The position numbers and the translations under genes were made by a program. The notes below the pieces were generated by a model. The model did no database searches. It was not told the origin of the DNA and worked only from the letters and a program-made list of their open reading frames with translations. From CAMAXB01 sp964476565 (GTDB lineage: Bacteria; Verrucomicrobiota; Verrucomicrobiia; Opitutales; Opitutaceae), in assembly GCA_964476565.1 (NCBI GenBank), contig CAYZBG010000001.1:1-64000 (forward strand): 64,000 nt of DNA, written 5' to 3'. Positions 17,313-26,598 of the stretch are shown piece after piece. Numbering within the stretch: the stretch's first letter is position 1; every line of letters starts with the position of its first letter.

Positions 17313-18494
17313 TCAGCGCACGAAAGAGAATCCGGCCCGCACGGTTTCCGACCGCGTTTCGTAGGAGCGCAGGCTTTCGCCGTATCCATTGAAGTATTGC
17401 ACCAGGAAGAAGGTGGCGAAATCCAAGAGGCGGAACTGCACCGGCACGGAGAGATCGAGCTGGGTGGTGAAACGGTCGAAGTCGCGTCCAGCGCGGCCCG
17501 TGTAGGTGAGGCGGGCGCCGTCACCGTGGGCGATTCCCACCTGCCAGTCGCCGTAGCCCCGGTAGTCGGTCAAATCGGGATTGTCCGACAAGCCCCCGAC
17601 ATACCCGTAGGCCCGGAGCAGGGCGGTTGCGTGCCAGCCGTCGAGGCGGCCGGCGGTGAATCCGCTGCGAACGAACAGGGTGTTCAGGCTGCGTGAGTCC
17701 GGGCCATCGCGGCCGTTGGATTCATGCTGGTAGCCGCTTTGCAGGCCGAGCCATGCGATCCCGCCGCCGCTGCCGGGCGCCGTGGGCGTGTGTTCGTAGA
17801 AAACCGCGGGCATGTACGACGTGTCGTAGAACGGACTGGAAGCCGCATCGATGTCCCAGAGCGAGCGTTGGGTGTAGGCGAACTGAAGGCGGCTGCCGGG
17901 ATTGCGGAGCAGGCGCCCGGCCGACAGGAGCCGGTACTTGAAGCTAAACTGGAACTTCGCCCCCGGTGTATCCGGTCCGTAGATGAAGTAGATCGACTCG
18001 TGCGGGGCGAAACGGCCCGCGAACGTGCGCTGGGTCGCGGCGAGATCGGCCGGGGCGAGCGGTGGCGGGGTGAGCGCCGGCTGCCCGGATTCATCGGTCG
18101 GCGGCAGGGCCGCGGCCAGTCGGATGACGGCGCGCAACTCGGTTTGTCCATCCACGGTGAAACTCAGGATCGCCTCGCTTCGCACTTCGTCCGGCACGAT
18201 CAGGCGATAGGGTACGCGGACAAAGCCACCGGCGGGAACGGTGCGGTCCACTGCGCTCTGCGCGCGAAGCAGGACCGAGGAGCGGGTGTCGGCTGTCGAG
18301 AGCGTGGCGCGCAGCTCCGCCGGCAGCCCCAGGGGCTGCGCGTCGGCGCGATCGTTGAGCACGACCAGCTCGACCTCGAGATCCCGCCCTGGCGCTTCGG
18401 CGGCTTCGGGAACCATCACCGCGGTCGGCAGGGACTGGGCGGTTGCGACGGCATGGAACGCACAGAGCGCAAGGAGAAGGATCAGGGACCGCAT
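17313..18494 (-). CDS. pldA: Outer-membrane phospholipase A (OMPLA) with N-terminal extra domain
   Basis: The C-terminal half (about residues 155-393) is an OMPLA beta-barrel. The catalytic triad is exact: His257 and Ser259 in GYQHESNG and Asn271, with the same 2- and 12-residue spacings as His142, Ser144 and Asn156 of E. coli OMPLA. The calcium-binding Arg and Ser in GRDGPDSRS are also kept. The enzyme hydrolyses phospholipids in the outer leaflet after dimerising on calcium. Residues 1-19 are a signal peptide, and I placed the start at 18494 for that reason. Residues 20-150 form an extra periplasmic beta-rich domain that E. coli OMPLA lacks. It is divergent from the carbonic anhydrase gene. 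Confidence 0.9.
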   Translation of the reverse strand: MRSLILLLALCAFHAVATAQSLPTAVMVPEAAEAPGRDLEVELVVLNDRADAQPLGLPAELRATLSTADTRSSVLLRAQSAVDRTVPAGGFVRVPYRLIVPDEVRSEAILSFTVDGQTELRAVIRLAAALPPTDESGQPALTPPPLAPADLAATQRTFAGRFAPHESIYFIYGPDTPGAKFQFSFKYRLLSAGRLLRNPGSRLQFAYTQRSLWDIDAASSPFYDTSYMPAVFYEHTPTAPGSGGGIAWLGLQSGYQHESNGRDGPDSRSLNTLFVRSGFTAGRLDGWHATALLRAYGYVGGLSDNPDLTDYRGYGDWQVGIAHGDGARLTYTGRAGRDFDRFTTQLDLSVPVQFRLLDFATFFLVQYFNGYGESLRSYETRSETVRAGFSFVR

Positions 18495-18598
18495 GGGTGG
18501 CGCGGAACGTTGGGGGATTGCGTCGACTATGTCCAACGTGGTCCGGACCAAGATTCGGGGTGGACATCCGTCAGGCCATCCGAAAGGTGGGGCGTCCC

Positions 18599-19243
18599 AT
18601 GGAGACCTTGAGCCACCTGTTTGACCAAAACCGGGCTTGGGCGGAGAGCATCCGGAAACGGGACCCGGAGTTTTTTGAGAAGCTCTCACGCCAGCAAACC
18701 CCGCAGTACCTCTGGATCGGATGTTCGGACAGCCGAGTGCCGGCCAATGAGATCATTGGCCTGCTGCCCGGAGAAGTGTTTGTGCACCGCAACATTGCGA
18801 ACGTCGTGGTGCACACGGACCTGAATTGCCTGTCGGTGCTCCAGTACGCGGTCGATGTGCTGCGGGTGAAGCACGTCATGGTCGTGGGCCACTACGGCTG
18901 CGGCGGTGTGCAGGCGGCCCTGCGATGCCAGCGGGTGGGGCTCGCCGACAACTGGCTGCGGCATGTGCAGGACGTGAAGGAAAAACACCATGGGTGCCTC
19001 TGCGGGCTCCCGGACGACGGTGCCCGCAGCGCCCGCCTATGCGAACTGAACGTGATCGAGCAGGTCATCAACGTGACCCGGGCGACCGTGGTGCAGGATG
19101 CGTGGGCGCGCGGCCAGGAGTTGCGCGTGCACGGCTGGATTTACGGACTCCATGACGGTCACATCAAGGACCTCGACTGCTCTGCCAGCAGTCCGGTCGA
19201 GGCGCAGCACCGCTACCTGAGCGCGGTGGCTGGCCTGAGCTAG
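18599..19243 (+). CDS. can: Beta-class carbonic anhydrase
   Basis: This enzyme interconverts CO2 and bicarbonate using zinc. With the ATG at 18599 the zinc ligands are Cys42 (CSDSR), His98 and Cys101 (GHYGCGG), and the catalytic dyad is Asp44/Arg46. These are the same positions as in E. coli Can, which supports the start. The 214-residue length and the LCELNVIEQV and HGWIYGLHDGHIKDL segments also match Can. It is cytoplasmic and should supply bicarbonate to carboxylases. It is a single gene divergent from pldA (104 bp spacer), followed by a terminator that belongs to the convergent efp gene. Confidence 0.95.
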   Translation: METLSHLFDQNRAWAESIRKRDPEFFEKLSRQQTPQYLWIGCSDSRVPANEIIGLLPGEVFVHRNIANVVVHTDLNCLSVLQYAVDVLRVKHVMVVGHYGCGGVQAALRCQRVGLADNWLRHVQDVKEKHHGCLCGLPDDGARSARLCELNVIEQVINVTRATVVQDAWARGQELRVHGWIYGLHDGHIKDLDCSASSPVEAQHRYLSAVAGLS

Positions 19244-19255
19244 GAGGCCGGGCGC

Positions 19256-19285
19256 AAAAAAGCCCGCTGCCGGAGGGCGGCGGGC
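19256..19285 (-). terminator. Intrinsic terminator of efp
   Basis: A 10 bp stem with one G-T pair (19262-19271 and 19276-19285), a 4-base loop, and six Ts on the minus strand at 19256-19261. It lies 24 bp past the efp stop. Confidence 0.88.
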
Positions 19286-19309
19286 GAGGACGGTACCGGT
19301 TGCGCCTGA

Positions 19310-19867
19310 TCAGACGCGGCCGAGGTACGTGCCATCCGCGGTGCTGATGCGGATGAGCTCACCCTCTTTGATGAAGAGGGGAACCTGCACGACGAGACCG
19401 GTTTCGAGCGTAGCGGGCTTTTGGACGTTGCTGGCCGTGTCGCCTTTGACGCCTTCCGCGGACTCCACGACTTTCAGATTCACGGCGGACGGGAGTTCGA
19501 TCGTGAGCGGTTTGTCGTCGACGAAGAGCACGTCCACCTTGCCGTTGGCCGTGAGATAATTCTTGGCGTCGCCAATCAGCGAGGCGGGAAGTTCGACGGT
19601 TTCGAAGGACTCCGGGTCCATGAACGCGAAGGTGTCGCGATCGGCGTAGCTGAACTCCAGCGACTTCTTTTCCGTGGGCAACACCTCGATCGAATCGGTG
19701 GACGCGAAGCGCTGGTCGAGCGACTTGCCGTAGCGCAAATTACGCATCTTCATCTGCACGAAGGCGCGCAGGTTGCCCGGCGTACGATGCTGGGTCTCCA
19801 TGATGAGGTGGGGCTCACCATTGTACTTAATGACTTGTCCCTTGCGGATATCGTTGGCGGAAGGCAT
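19310..19867 (-). CDS. efp: Elongation factor P with atypical tip loop
   Basis: EF-P binds between the ribosomal P and E sites and rescues stalling at polyproline. The 185-residue protein has the three beta-barrel domains and ends in STADGTYLGRV, typical of the family. The domain I tip loop, PGKGQA with modified Lys34 in E. coli, reads PGNLRA here. The tip residue is Asn32, and neither the lysine used by EpmA/EpmB nor the arginine used by EarP sits at the usual place, although Arg34 lies two residues later. No modification-enzyme gene is in the window. It is a single-gene unit, divergent from lpxC-fabZ, with its own terminator. Confidence 0.95.
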   Translation of the reverse strand: MPSANDIRKGQVIKYNGEPHLIMETQHRTPGNLRAFVQMKMRNLRYGKSLDQRFASTDSIEVLPTEKKSLEFSYADRDTFAFMDPESFETVELPASLIGDAKNYLTANGKVDVLFVDDKPLTIELPSAVNLKVVESAEGVKGDTASNVQKPATLETGLVVQVPLFIKEGELIRISTADGTYLGRV

Positions 19868-20032
19868 GGCGTTCGGCGGGTTTGGAAGGTGCTAAAGGGT
19901 GGGGAATAACGGGCGGCCTCCGGTGGTGTCAAGGCCTCGTACCCGGCGGTCCGCGCGCAATTTGCGAAACGGAGGCGCCCATCTCGGGACTTGCCCTCAC
20001 CGGTCTGTTCCCGACACTCCGCCTCAAATCCC

Positions 20033-21358
20033 ATGAAACAACGCACCCTCGCGCGCGAGGTCTCGATTCAAGGCCAGGCGCTGCACACCGGCGAGACAGT
20101 GACGCTGACGATGAAACCGGCTGCGGTTAACCACGGCATCGTGTTCAAGCGCGTCGACTTGGCGGGGCAGCCGGAGATCAAGCCGCGGGTGGATCTGGTC
20201 ACGGACTTGGTGCGGGCAACGACGATTCAGTCCGGCCACGCCAAGATCCACACCGTCGAGCACGTGCTCAGTGCCTTGCACGGCTGCGGGATCGACAACG
20301 TGATCATCGAGATGAACGCCTCGGAGCCGCCGATTATGGACGGTTCAGCCAAGCCGTTTGTGAACCTGATCCTGCAGGCGGAGCCGGTGGAGCAGGACAA
20401 GGACCGGGAGTATTTCGTGCTGGAAGAGCCGGTGTCCGTGACGCGGGGCAACTCCACCATCATCGCCCTGCCCAGCGATACCTTCAAAATCTCGTGCACC
20501 TCGGCGGACGATCGCGGCATCCACACCCAGCACCTTTCGCTGACGATCGATCCCGACACCTACATGACCCAGGTGGCGGCGGCGCGGACGTTCACCATCT
20601 ACGAGGACATCGAGGAGCTGATCAAACTCGGCAAGATCAAGGGCGGTTCGCTGGACTGCGCCGTGGTGATCAAGGGCGACAAGATCATCTCCAAAGAACC
20701 GCTTCGGTTCAAAGACGAGTTTGTCCGCCACAAGATCCTCGATATCGTGGGTGACGTGGTGCTGCTCGGCCAGCCGATCAAGGCGCACCTGATCGCCACA
20801 CGCCCGGGCCACGCCATCAATGCGGAGCTGACCAAGGCATTGCTCGCCAAGCTCGAGGAGAAACGCAAAGGCCCGAAAAAGAAGCCCAGGCCCGCCACCG
20901 TGCTGGCGACGGAGACGTCACTCGATATCCGGCGCATCTTGGAAACGATCCCGCACCGCTACCCCTTCGTCATGATCGACCGGGTGGTCGAGTTCATCGG
21001 CACCGAGGAGCTCGTCGCGATCAAGAACGTCACCATCAACGAACCGTATTTCAACGGCCATTTCCCCGGCAATCCGGTCATGCCGGGCGTGCTGCAACTC
21101 GAGGCGATGGCCCAGGCGGCTGGCATCGTCATGTTGCGGAAGACGGCCAACGAGGGCAAAACGGCGTTCTTCATGAGCGCGGACAAGGTGAAGTTCCGCA
21201 AGCCGGTCCGTCCGGGCGACCAGATCATCATCAACGCGCGCATCACCAAGATGCGCGGCGACAAACTGGCGGCGGCGGAGTGCAACTGCACGGTGGACGG
21301 ACAGGTGGTCTCCTCGGCGGAGCTGATGTTCGCCCTCGTGGACGAAGGCGACGAATAA
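20033..21358 (+). CDS. lpxC-fabZ: Bifunctional LpxC deacetylase / FabZ dehydratase fusion
   Basis: Residues 1-280 are LpxC, the zinc deacetylase that commits UDP-3-O-acyl-GlcNAc to lipid A. His77 and Glu76 (HTVEHVLSAL), His233 and Asp237 (RHKILDIVGD) and His260 (GHAINAEL) match the catalytic residues. A Lys/Pro-rich linker (about 277-292) leads to FabZ (about 297-441), the 3-hydroxyacyl-ACP dehydratase. FabZ has PHRYPFVMIDRV, His343 in HFPGNPVMPG and Glu357. Fusing the two links acyl-chain supply to lipid A synthesis. The fusion is known from Bacteroidota and other groups. I chose the ATG at 20033 because LpxC starts directly there. lpxA follows after 3 bp in the same operon. Confidence 0.96.
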   Translation: MKQRTLAREVSIQGQALHTGETVTLTMKPAAVNHGIVFKRVDLAGQPEIKPRVDLVTDLVRATTIQSGHAKIHTVEHVLSALHGCGIDNVIIEMNASEPPIMDGSAKPFVNLILQAEPVEQDKDREYFVLEEPVSVTRGNSTIIALPSDTFKISCTSADDRGIHTQHLSLTIDPDTYMTQVAAARTFTIYEDIEELIKLGKIKGGSLDCAVVIKGDKIISKEPLRFKDEFVRHKILDIVGDVVLLGQPIKAHLIATRPGHAINAELTKALLAKLEEKRKGPKKKPRPATVLATETSLDIRRILETIPHRYPFVMIDRVVEFIGTEELVAIKNVTINEPYFNGHFPGNPVMPGVLQLEAMAQAAGIVMLRKTANEGKTAFFMSADKVKFRKPVRPGDQIIINARITKMRGDKLAAAECNCTVDGQVVSSAELMFALVDEGDE

Positions 21359-21361
21359 GCC

Positions 21362-22153
21362 ATGCCCACGCGCATTCACCCGACGGCGATTGTTGAACCC
21401 ACGGTCGAGCTTGGGGCCGACGTGGAAATCGGACCGTTCGCCTACGTGGGGGGCGCCGTACGGCTGGGGGCAGGCACCCGCATCCATCATCATGCCTCGG
21501 TGGAGGGGAACACGGAGCTTGGCGCGGGCTGCGAGGTGTTTCCCTACGCGAGCATCGGTGCGAAGACCCAGGATCTAAAGTATCAGGGGGGCACGCCCGG
21601 AGTCCGCATTGGCGACCGCAATGTGTTTCGCGAGTACGTCAGCGTGCACGCGGCGACGCGCGACGGTGACTTCACCACGATCGGGGACGACAACACCATT
21701 CTGGCTTACAGCCACGTGGCGCACGACTGCCGTCTGGGCAGCCACATCGTCACGAGCAACTCCGTCATGATCGCGGGCCACGTCACGATCGAAGACCACG
21801 TCACCATCGGCGGTGTCGCCGGCATCCATCAATTCTGCCGCATCGGTGCCTACGCCATGATCAGCGCCTACGCCAAGGTCGTGCAGGATATCGCACCTTT
21901 CTTCATCGCCGACGGTCAACCGGCCGTGATCCGAGCAATCAACAAGGTCGGCCTGGAACGCAAAGGCTTCACCGCCGAGCAGCTGGAGCGGGTGAAGCAG
22001 ATCCATCGCACGCTTTTCCGTGAAGGGCTGAACCGCACGCAGGCCTTGGAGAAACTCGGCCAACATGCGCAGGCAGACAGCGCCGAGATTCGCCGGGTGC
22101 TGACGTTCGCCGGACAGAGCGAACGCGGACTCGCTCCCGGCGGTTCGGTCTGA
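21362..22153 (+). CDS. lpxA: Acyl-ACP--UDP-N-acetylglucosamine O-acyltransferase
   Basis: LpxA performs the first step of lipid A synthesis, acylating UDP-GlcNAc at the 3-OH. The 263-residue protein shows a left-handed beta-helix of hexapeptide repeats (about residues 1-190). The catalytic His121 lies in SHVAHDC, with the supporting AGHV and GIHQF histidines at the same spacing as His125, His144 and His160 of E. coli. A helical C-terminal domain (LERKGFTAEQLERVKQ) completes it. It starts 3 bp after lpxC-fabZ, so the three activities are co-transcribed. The hydrocarbon-ruler residues cannot be judged by eye, so chain length is unknown. Confidence 0.96.
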   Translation: MPTRIHPTAIVEPTVELGADVEIGPFAYVGGAVRLGAGTRIHHHASVEGNTELGAGCEVFPYASIGAKTQDLKYQGGTPGVRIGDRNVFREYVSVHAATRDGDFTTIGDDNTILAYSHVAHDCRLGSHIVTSNSVMIAGHVTIEDHVTIGGVAGIHQFCRIGAYAMISAYAKVVQDIAPFFIADGQPAVIRAINKVGLERKGFTAEQLERVKQIHRTLFREGLNRTQALEKLGQHAQADSAEIRRVLTFAGQSERGLAPGGSV

Positions 22154-22231
22154 ACCTAGCGTTCCTGGGTTTGGCCCCGGGATGGCGGTGCGGCCTTTAG
22201 AAGAGGCGGAAGGCCGGGGCCGCCCGCCGCC

Positions 22232-23251
<1,020 letters not shown>

Positions 23252-23334
23252 GAAAAGAATCATGCAGCCGCGGCCGGCCCGGAGCAAGGGGGGAAACGTC
23301 TTACGAATCGGACGACGGCGGGCCCACCGGGCAC

Positions 23335-23364
23335 AAAAAAGGCGCAGACGCGAACGTCTGCGCC
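23335..23364 (-). terminator. Intrinsic terminator of sucCD
   Basis: A 10 bp perfect stem (GGCGCAGACG at 23341-23350 with CGTCTGCGCC at 23355-23364), a CGAA loop, and six Ts on the minus strand at 23335-23340. It lies 22 bp past the sucD stop. Confidence 0.92.
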
Positions 23365-23386
23365 TCGAGAAAATGACAGCGAGCGG

Positions 23387-24310
23387 TCAGCTCAGGGTCA
23401 CGCCGCGCGCCTTGGCGGCCCGGATCAGCGCGTGAGCCATGTCGGACGGCGTCTCCGCCACTTCGATACCACATTCCTTGAAGACCTTGATCTTCGCGGC
23501 CGCGGTGTCCTCGGCCCCGCCGACGATCGCGCCGGCATGGCCCATGCGGCGTCCGGCCGGAGCGGTGGCCCCGGCGATGAAGCCCGCCACGGGCTTCTTG
23601 CAGTTCGCCTTGATCCAGCGGGCGGCTTCGACCTCGGCGTTGCCGCCAATCTCGCCGATAAGGATGATGCCGTGCGTGTCGGGATCTTCGTTGAACAGCT
23701 TGATCACATCGAGGTGGGACGTGCCGTTGACCGGATCGCCGCCGATGCCGACGGACGTCGACTGGCCGATGCCCTTGGACGTGAGCTGAAACACCGCTTC
23801 GTAGGTGAGTGTGCCGGAACGTGAGACGACGCCCACGTGTCCCTTCTTGTGAATGTAGCCCGGGGCGATGCCAATGCGGCAACCGCCCTTGGAGCCTTCG
23901 CCGGTGCCGGGGGTGACGAGACCGGGGCAGTTGGGGCCGATCAGACGGGTGGCTTTGCCGGCGATGGCACGCTTCACGCGGATCATGTCCTTGATCGGAA
24001 TGCCCTCAGTGATTGCGACGACGAGGTCGAGTCCGGCATCCACGCCCTCGAGAATGGCGTCACCGGCGAACGGCGGCGGTACGAAGACCACGGATACGGT
24101 GGCGCCGGTGGCGGCCTTGGCCTCGTGGACCGAATTGAAGATCGGGACCTTGTGCGCGCCGTGTTCGAAGAACTGTCCCCCCTTGCCCGGGGTCACGCCG
24201 GCAACGAGACGGGTGCCGTAATCCAGCGAGAGTTTGGCATGGCGGCCGCCGAAGTCGCCGGTGATGCCCTGGACGAGGATCTTGGTCTCGGGAGAAATGA
24301 GAATGCTCAT
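23387..24310 (-). CDS. sucD: Succinate--CoA ligase alpha subunit
   Basis: With SucC, SucD converts succinyl-CoA to succinate while making ATP or GTP. The 307-residue protein has the CoA-binding Rossmann domain (QGITGDFGGRHA at about 14-25, later GPNCPGLVTPG) and the ligase domain with IGGDPVNGTSHLD. The phosphorylated active-site histidine lies in the GRRMGHAGAIV segment. It has a slightly longer insert than E. coli SucD near KGGCRIGIAPG, where E. coli has CKIGI. It follows sucC by 45 bp and ends at a strong terminator. Confidence 0.96.
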   Translation of the reverse strand: MSILISPETKILVQGITGDFGGRHAKLSLDYGTRLVAGVTPGKGGQFFEHGAHKVPIFNSVHEAKAATGATVSVVFVPPPFAGDAILEGVDAGLDLVVAITEGIPIKDMIRVKRAIAGKATRLIGPNCPGLVTPGTGEGSKGGCRIGIAPGYIHKKGHVGVVSRSGTLTYEAVFQLTSKGIGQSTSVGIGGDPVNGTSHLDVIKLFNEDPDTHGIILIGEIGGNAEVEAARWIKANCKKPVAGFIAGATAPAGRRMGHAGAIVGGAEDTAAAKIKVFKECGIEVAETPSDMAHALIRAAKARGVTLS

Positions 24311-24355
24311 GGAAAGGTAGGATCGATGATTTCGGAGTGGTGATTTCCCGAGCGT

Positions 24356-25537
24356 TCAGGCCACGAGTTTGACGATCTTCTGGGCGGCGTCGGCCATGGT
24401 GTCGCCGCTGACGATGGTGAGTCCCGACTCGGCCAGGGTTTTCTTGCCCGCGGCGACGTTGTTGCCCTCCAAGCGTACGACGAGGGGCAGCTTGAGGCCG
24501 ACCTCGCGCACGGCTTCGACGATGCCGGTGGCGATCACGTTGCAGTCCATGATGCCGCCGAAGATGTTGACGAAGATCCCCTTCACGTTGGGGTCGCCGA
24601 GGATGATCTTGAACGCGGCGATGACCTGATCCTTCGAGGCGCCGCCGCCGACGTCGAGGAAGTTGGCCGGGTTGCCGCCGAAGTGCTTGATGATGTCCAT
24701 CGTGCTCATCGCAAGGCCGGCGCCGTTGACGAGGCAGGCGATGTTTCCGTCGAGCGCGATGTAGGAAAGGTTGAACTTCGAAGCCTCGATCTCCTTCGGG
24801 TCCTCTTCGTTGAGGTCGCGCAGGGCGACGATCTCGGGGTGCCGGTAGAGTGCGTTGGAGTCGAACGACACCTTGGCGTCGAGGGCGAGCACGTCGCCGG
24901 TCGGCGTGGTGATGAGGGGGTTGACCTCGATCATGGCCGCATCGGTTTCCCAGAACGCAGTGTACAGGTTGCGGATGAGTTTCGCGGCGTTCTTCGCCTC
25001 ATTGCCGGCGAAGCCCAGCTTCGTGATCAGCTCGCGCACCTGGAAGTCGGCGAGTCCGTAGGCTGGGTCGACGAGGACCTTGTGGATCTTCTCCGGTGTG
25101 TGGTGAGCGACGGTTTCGATTTCGACGCCGCCTTCAGTGGAGGCGACGATGACCGGTTTGGAGGAAGCGCGGTCAAGCAGGATGGCGAGGTAGTACTCCT
25201 TCTTGATGTCGCTCGCGACGGTGAAGTAGACCGTCTGCACTTTGCGGCCGGCGGGGCCGGTCTGAAGCGTCACGAGGGTGTTGCCGAGCATCTTGCCGGC
25301 GAGCTCCTTGGCCTCGGCCTTGGTCTTGCAGAACTTAACGCCGCCCTTGAAGCCGTCGGTGAACGTGCCTTTGCCGCGACCGCCCGCGTGGATCTGCGAC
25401 TTCACCATGGTCGGTCCCTCGGGCAGTTGGGCCAGGGCGGTGTCGAACTCCGCGACTGACTTGGCGGCGGCACCCTTGGGTACGGGAACACCGAATTTCT
25501 CGAAGAGGGCTTTGGCTTGGTACTCGTGGATGTTCAT
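24356..25537 (-). CDS. sucC: Succinate--CoA ligase beta subunit (ADP-forming type)
   Basis: The 393-residue protein begins MNIHEYQAKALFEKFGVPVP, the standard start of the family. It has the ATP-grasp domain (KSQIHAGGRGKGTF near residues 46-59, EVNPLITTP and VLALDAKVSFDSNAL) and the C-terminal domain with NIFGGIMDCNVIATGIV and VVRLEGNNVAAGK. The subunit binds nucleotide and succinate. Gene order sucC-sucD and the shared terminator show a two-gene operon. No other TCA-cycle gene is adjacent. Confidence 0.96.
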   Translation of the reverse strand: MNIHEYQAKALFEKFGVPVPKGAAAKSVAEFDTALAQLPEGPTMVKSQIHAGGRGKGTFTDGFKGGVKFCKTKAEAKELAGKMLGNTLVTLQTGPAGRKVQTVYFTVASDIKKEYYLAILLDRASSKPVIVASTEGGVEIETVAHHTPEKIHKVLVDPAYGLADFQVRELITKLGFAGNEAKNAAKLIRNLYTAFWETDAAMIEVNPLITTPTGDVLALDAKVSFDSNALYRHPEIVALRDLNEEDPKEIEASKFNLSYIALDGNIACLVNGAGLAMSTMDIIKHFGGNPANFLDVGGGASKDQVIAAFKIILGDPNVKGIFVNIFGGIMDCNVIATGIVEAVREVGLKLPLVVRLEGNNVAAGKKTLAESGLTIVSGDTMADAAQKIVKLVA

Positions 25538-25665
25538 GAACGTCCCGGGTTATTGCCACACGCAGGGCGGACATGGCACGCCCAAAAGAGGCGTTGCGGT
25601 CAGATCGTGGTGCAGACGGTGCGAAGGGTTGCCAACGAGGGCCCGGGACCGTCACGATCGCCGTC

Positions 25666-26148
25666 ATGCAATCCCACGAGTTGCTGAAAGACGTACTCAA
25701 GAAGACCAGCGCCAAGCAAATCGCCGCCGAGCTTGGGCTGTCGTTGTCTCTCATCTACAAGTGGGCGGAGCCGCCGGCGGGCGATGATGGCAGCGGGGCG
25801 AACAACCCGCTCGACCGCATCGAGCAATTGCTGGCGATCACCCAGGACCGCCGGATCGCGCAATGGGTGTGCGAGCGGGCCGGCGGTTTCTTCATCACCA
25901 ATCCGGAGGCGAAGGCGCACCCTTACCAACTGATCCCCGCCACCAACGACATCGTGCAGGAGTTCGCCGACATGCTGCAGGTCATCGCGACCGCGGCCGG
26001 CGACCAGACGATCACTCCGGAGGAGGCGCGCAAGATTCGCAGCCGCTGGGAGGACCTGAAATCGGTGACCGAGGGCTTCGTCCGCTCAGCGGAACGCGGA
26101 AACTTCGGTACCCTGGCGCAGAACCTTCAATCGAAGCCCGGGTCCTGA
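25666..26148 (+). CDS. Phage CII-like helix-turn-helix protein
   Basis: This 160-residue cytoplasmic protein has an N-terminal HTH, SAKQIAAELGLSLSLIYKW at about residues 12-30. It is followed by a DRIEQLLAITQDRRIAQW segment and a C-terminal helical region. The plan resembles phage regulatory CII proteins (Phage_CP76 family), but no other phage gene is near and base composition matches the surroundings. It is more likely a domesticated chromosomal regulator. I chose the ATG at 25666; the codons before it run through what should be the sucC promoter region. It is divergent from sucC (128 bp spacer). Its target is unknown. Confidence 0.7.
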   Translation: MQSHELLKDVLKKTSAKQIAAELGLSLSLIYKWAEPPAGDDGSGANNPLDRIEQLLAITQDRRIAQWVCERAGGFFITNPEAKAHPYQLIPATNDIVQEFADMLQVIATAAGDQTITPEEARKIRSRWEDLKSVTEGFVRSAERGNFGTLAQNLQSKPGS

Positions 26149-26174
26149 CCGCCGGTGAGGGCGGCCGGGCACGT

Positions 26175-26384
26175 TCAGGCAGCTGACGAAGACCGGCGTT
26201 CGACCGGGAACCGCTTGGCGAGGAACGCGCCGCTGAACGGTTTCTCGCGCTGCCACTGTTGCGGCGAGGCGAGGGTGGGCGCACGGAAGATCGGTCGACA
26301 CCATTGCACGTCGTGACGCGGCACCACGAGTTCATGGGGCGTGCGTTCAACGGGAGGATGCTCTGGGGTCGGAGGAAGAAACAT
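26175..26384 (-). CDS. Possible small hypothetical protein (69 residues)
   Basis: A short reading frame begins at an ATG at 26384 and encodes a basic, Pro- and Arg-rich protein with no domain I recognise. The case for a gene is circumstantial. It fills an otherwise empty 450 bp gap, and a perfect inverted repeat sits 26 bp before its start. It shows no signal peptide or membrane helix. It could equally be a chance frame in high-GC DNA. Confidence 0.3.
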   Translation of the reverse strand: MFLPPTPEHPPVERTPHELVVPRHDVQWCRPIFRAPTLASPQQWQREKPFSGAFLAKRFPVERRSSSAA

Positions 26385-26410
26385 GGTAGGGGGTAAAGAC
26401 TGCGAACGGA

Positions 26411-26424
26411 GGGAAATGTTTCCC
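26411..26424. promoter_or_regulatory. Inverted repeat, possible operator
   Basis: GGGAAATGTTTCCC is a 6-2-6 perfect inverted repeat 26 bp upstream of the small frame at 26175-26384. It is AT-richer than its surroundings and has no T-run, so an operator is more likely than a terminator. I see nothing else in 26425-26598. Confidence 0.4.
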
Positions 26425-26598
26425 GTGCGGTGGGGCTTTAAGAAAAAGAATGCGGTGTCCGGCGGAGTTCAAACCCGGATTCGCCAAAATGCACCGCGCT
26501 GACCGCCTGGGACGATCTTTGACGCCGTTTTGACGGCGCGGCGCCGTCCGGTCGTTCGCGAGGCGCGCGAGGCGTGGTCGCGAAGACCGGACGTCGTC

